Origin: Plasmodiophora brassicae
Lineage: Eukaryota > Endomyxa > Phytomyxea > Plasmodiophorida > Plasmodiophoridae
Direction of reading: 5' to 3'
DNA length: 64,000 nucleotides
Assembly: GCA_039704465.1 (NCBI GenBank)
Contig: JASFAU010000003.1
Span: 1,240,001 to 1,304,000, forward strand
The stretch's first letter is position 1. Each line of letters starts with the position of its first letter. The translations under genes were made by a program, and so were the position numbers. Of the stretch, positions 63,049 to 64,000 are shown piece by piece. Under the pieces are notes generated by a model. That model ran no database searches and had not been told where the DNA came from. It was given only the letters and a program-made list of their open reading frames with translations.

Positions 63049-63999
63049 CTACCCTCGCCAAACAGAAGGTTCGTTGACGTAGCGGGATGCGCTGAACCGG
63101 TGACAACCAGCTGGGACGCTAGCACTCTGACACGACAGTTTATTGGTTCGCTGGGCGATAGTAGTGTCACGAAAGACGTTTGTCAAGGAAACAAAACTGT
63201 AGAAGGAACGTTGCGACGAGTAATCAGTAATCACACTTTGGAACTGAAGCCTGTGCGCTGCTTTGATGTGGAAGGGCCTTATAGCAGGTTGACCACATTC
63301 AGACACACGGTTATGATCATACGCTGGGGCATTGCGCGAATACCGACCAGGGATAGGAGCGTCCTTGGAGTTGTCGGTTGTCCCTTGTTGAGTCGATCCG
63401 AACCGGCTCCACGTGAGGTACTTGTCGACCGCGCTATACCTGGGGCAGAATGCCCAAACGTGCACCAGGCCTGCCAGCGTGAACGCATCCTGGATCATCC
63501 AGTAGATCGTGGTCAGCGCGTCGTAACTCGTCGAATTGAAGATCGCGAACAGGATCAGCGTCAGAGCCACGACGAACCCCATCCAGCCACTAAGACGAAC
63601 GCGCTGACTGAATTGCTCACGACGAGCGCGCTGGTGTTCATGGTCATCAAACCAGTGCGATCCGCCCAATGGATGATGAATACATACCTCGCCCGATGAC
63701 AGTTTAGTGGCCGTGCTGTTCAGCAGCTTGGCGAGACGCCCGCCGAAGATGACAAAGACAATGGAGGCGGCGATATCGCAGAGCAGGTACAACAAGGACA
63801 GATACGTCGTGTCCATGAGGTCGGTAAGAGTGACAGCTGTGATTATCATCTGGGCCTGATCTGCGATGAACAGGACGCCCAGGAAGGCCAACCCGATGGT
63901 CATCGCGAGTTTACGTTTGAAAGAAGGTGGCTCACTGGCCGTCAGGGATTCGTATGCCGCGTATGATACGGCCCCGACCGACAAATAATTGAACGCCAT
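63049..63999 (-). CDS. Multi-spanning membrane protein at window edge
   Basis: A 316-codon frame begins at an ATG that is the last complete codon in the window, so it may be an internal methionine and the gene may extend beyond 64000. Hydrophobic helices: MTIGLAFLGVLFIADQAQMI, SLLYLLCDIAASIVFVIFGG, MGFVVALTLILFAIFN and IQDAFTLAGLVHVWAF. A polar loop with several His residues lies between helices (CIHHPLGGSHWFDDHEHQ). The last 100 residues are hydrophilic and of unlike composition, so the true end may be a splice site upstream of 63049. It resembles the 7TM proteins at 41 and 53 kb in general layout, but no direct alignment was found. Confidence 0.55.
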   Translation of the reverse strand: MAFNYLSVGAVSYAAYESLTASEPPSFKRKLAMTIGLAFLGVLFIADQAQMIITAVTLTDLMDTTYLSLLYLLCDIAASIVFVIFGGRLAKLLNSTATKLSSGEVCIHHPLGGSHWFDDHEHQRARREQFSQRVRLSGWMGFVVALTLILFAIFNSTSYDALTTIYWMIQDAFTLAGLVHVWAFCPRYSAVDKYLTWSRFGSTQQGTTDNSKDAPIPGRYSRNAPAYDHNRVSECGQPAIRPFHIKAAHRLQFQSVITDYSSQRSFYSFVSLTNVFRDTTIAQRTNKLSCQSASVPAGCHRFSASRYVNEPSVWRG

Positions 64000-64000
64000 G

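Overview
The window looks like nuclear DNA of a unicellular eukaryote with a compact, GC-rich genome. About 35 protein genes lie on both strands, usually 50-400 bases apart. Most are split by very short GT-AG introns of about 45-68 bases, often with a CTAAC or CTAAA branch-point-like motif. Products are eukaryotic (NPL4, NSUN2, SET1, NSE1, V-ATPase c, complex I NDUFA12, F-ATPase subunit g, elongases, LMBR1 proteins). Compactness, intron size and base composition would suit a plasmodiophorid (Phytomyxea, Rhizaria). That is a guess, not a demonstration. Splice joins were worked out by hand from frame continuity and family motifs.

Layout. 1-9.6 kb: PHD-finger protein, MUT-7-like 3'-5' exonuclease, small membrane protein, UvrD-like helicase, ATP synthase subunit g, TPR protein, secretory-pathway membrane protein. 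9.8-11.1 kb: a decayed gene fragment and an internally deleted Copia-type element. 11.9-15.8 kb: V-ATPase proteolipid, PI4K-gamma-like kinase, makorin-like E3. 15.8-19.2 kb: one minus-strand reading frame that appears to join a CDK-type kinase lobe, a cyclin, an F-box and leucine-rich repeats. This is the most unusual object in the window. 19.6-25.2 kb: secreted vWD-domain protein, NIPA-type magnesium transporter, three small proteins including an L51/S25/CI-B8 mitochondrial protein. 25.4-31.4 kb: NPL4, NSUN2, NSE1. 31.4-41 kb: WD40 protein, RING-ankyrin protein, coiled-coil membrane protein, two tandem LMBR1 paralogues. 41-48.7 kb: 7TM protein, NDUFA12, SET1, coiled-coil protein. 48.7-51.4 kb: repeat-rich island with retroelement gag remnants, inverted repeats and an AC microsatellite. 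51.7-61.1 kb: BtaB-like methyltransferase, second 7TM protein, head-to-head fatty-acid elongases, C2-WW protein. 61.1-62.5 kb: hAT transposase relics with an inverted duplication. The window ends in a third multi-spanning membrane protein.

Functional themes. Several genes belong to ubiquitin and cell-cycle control (makorin, RING-ankyrin, NPL4, F-box/cyclin/CDK), chromatin and genome maintenance (PHD protein, SET1, NSE1, helicase, exonuclease), mitochondrial energy metabolism (NDUFA12, ATP synthase g, L51/S25-type protein) and membranes or lipids (elongases, BtaB-like enzyme, PI4K, LMBR1, 7TM proteins). No tRNA, rRNA or CRISPR array was recognised.
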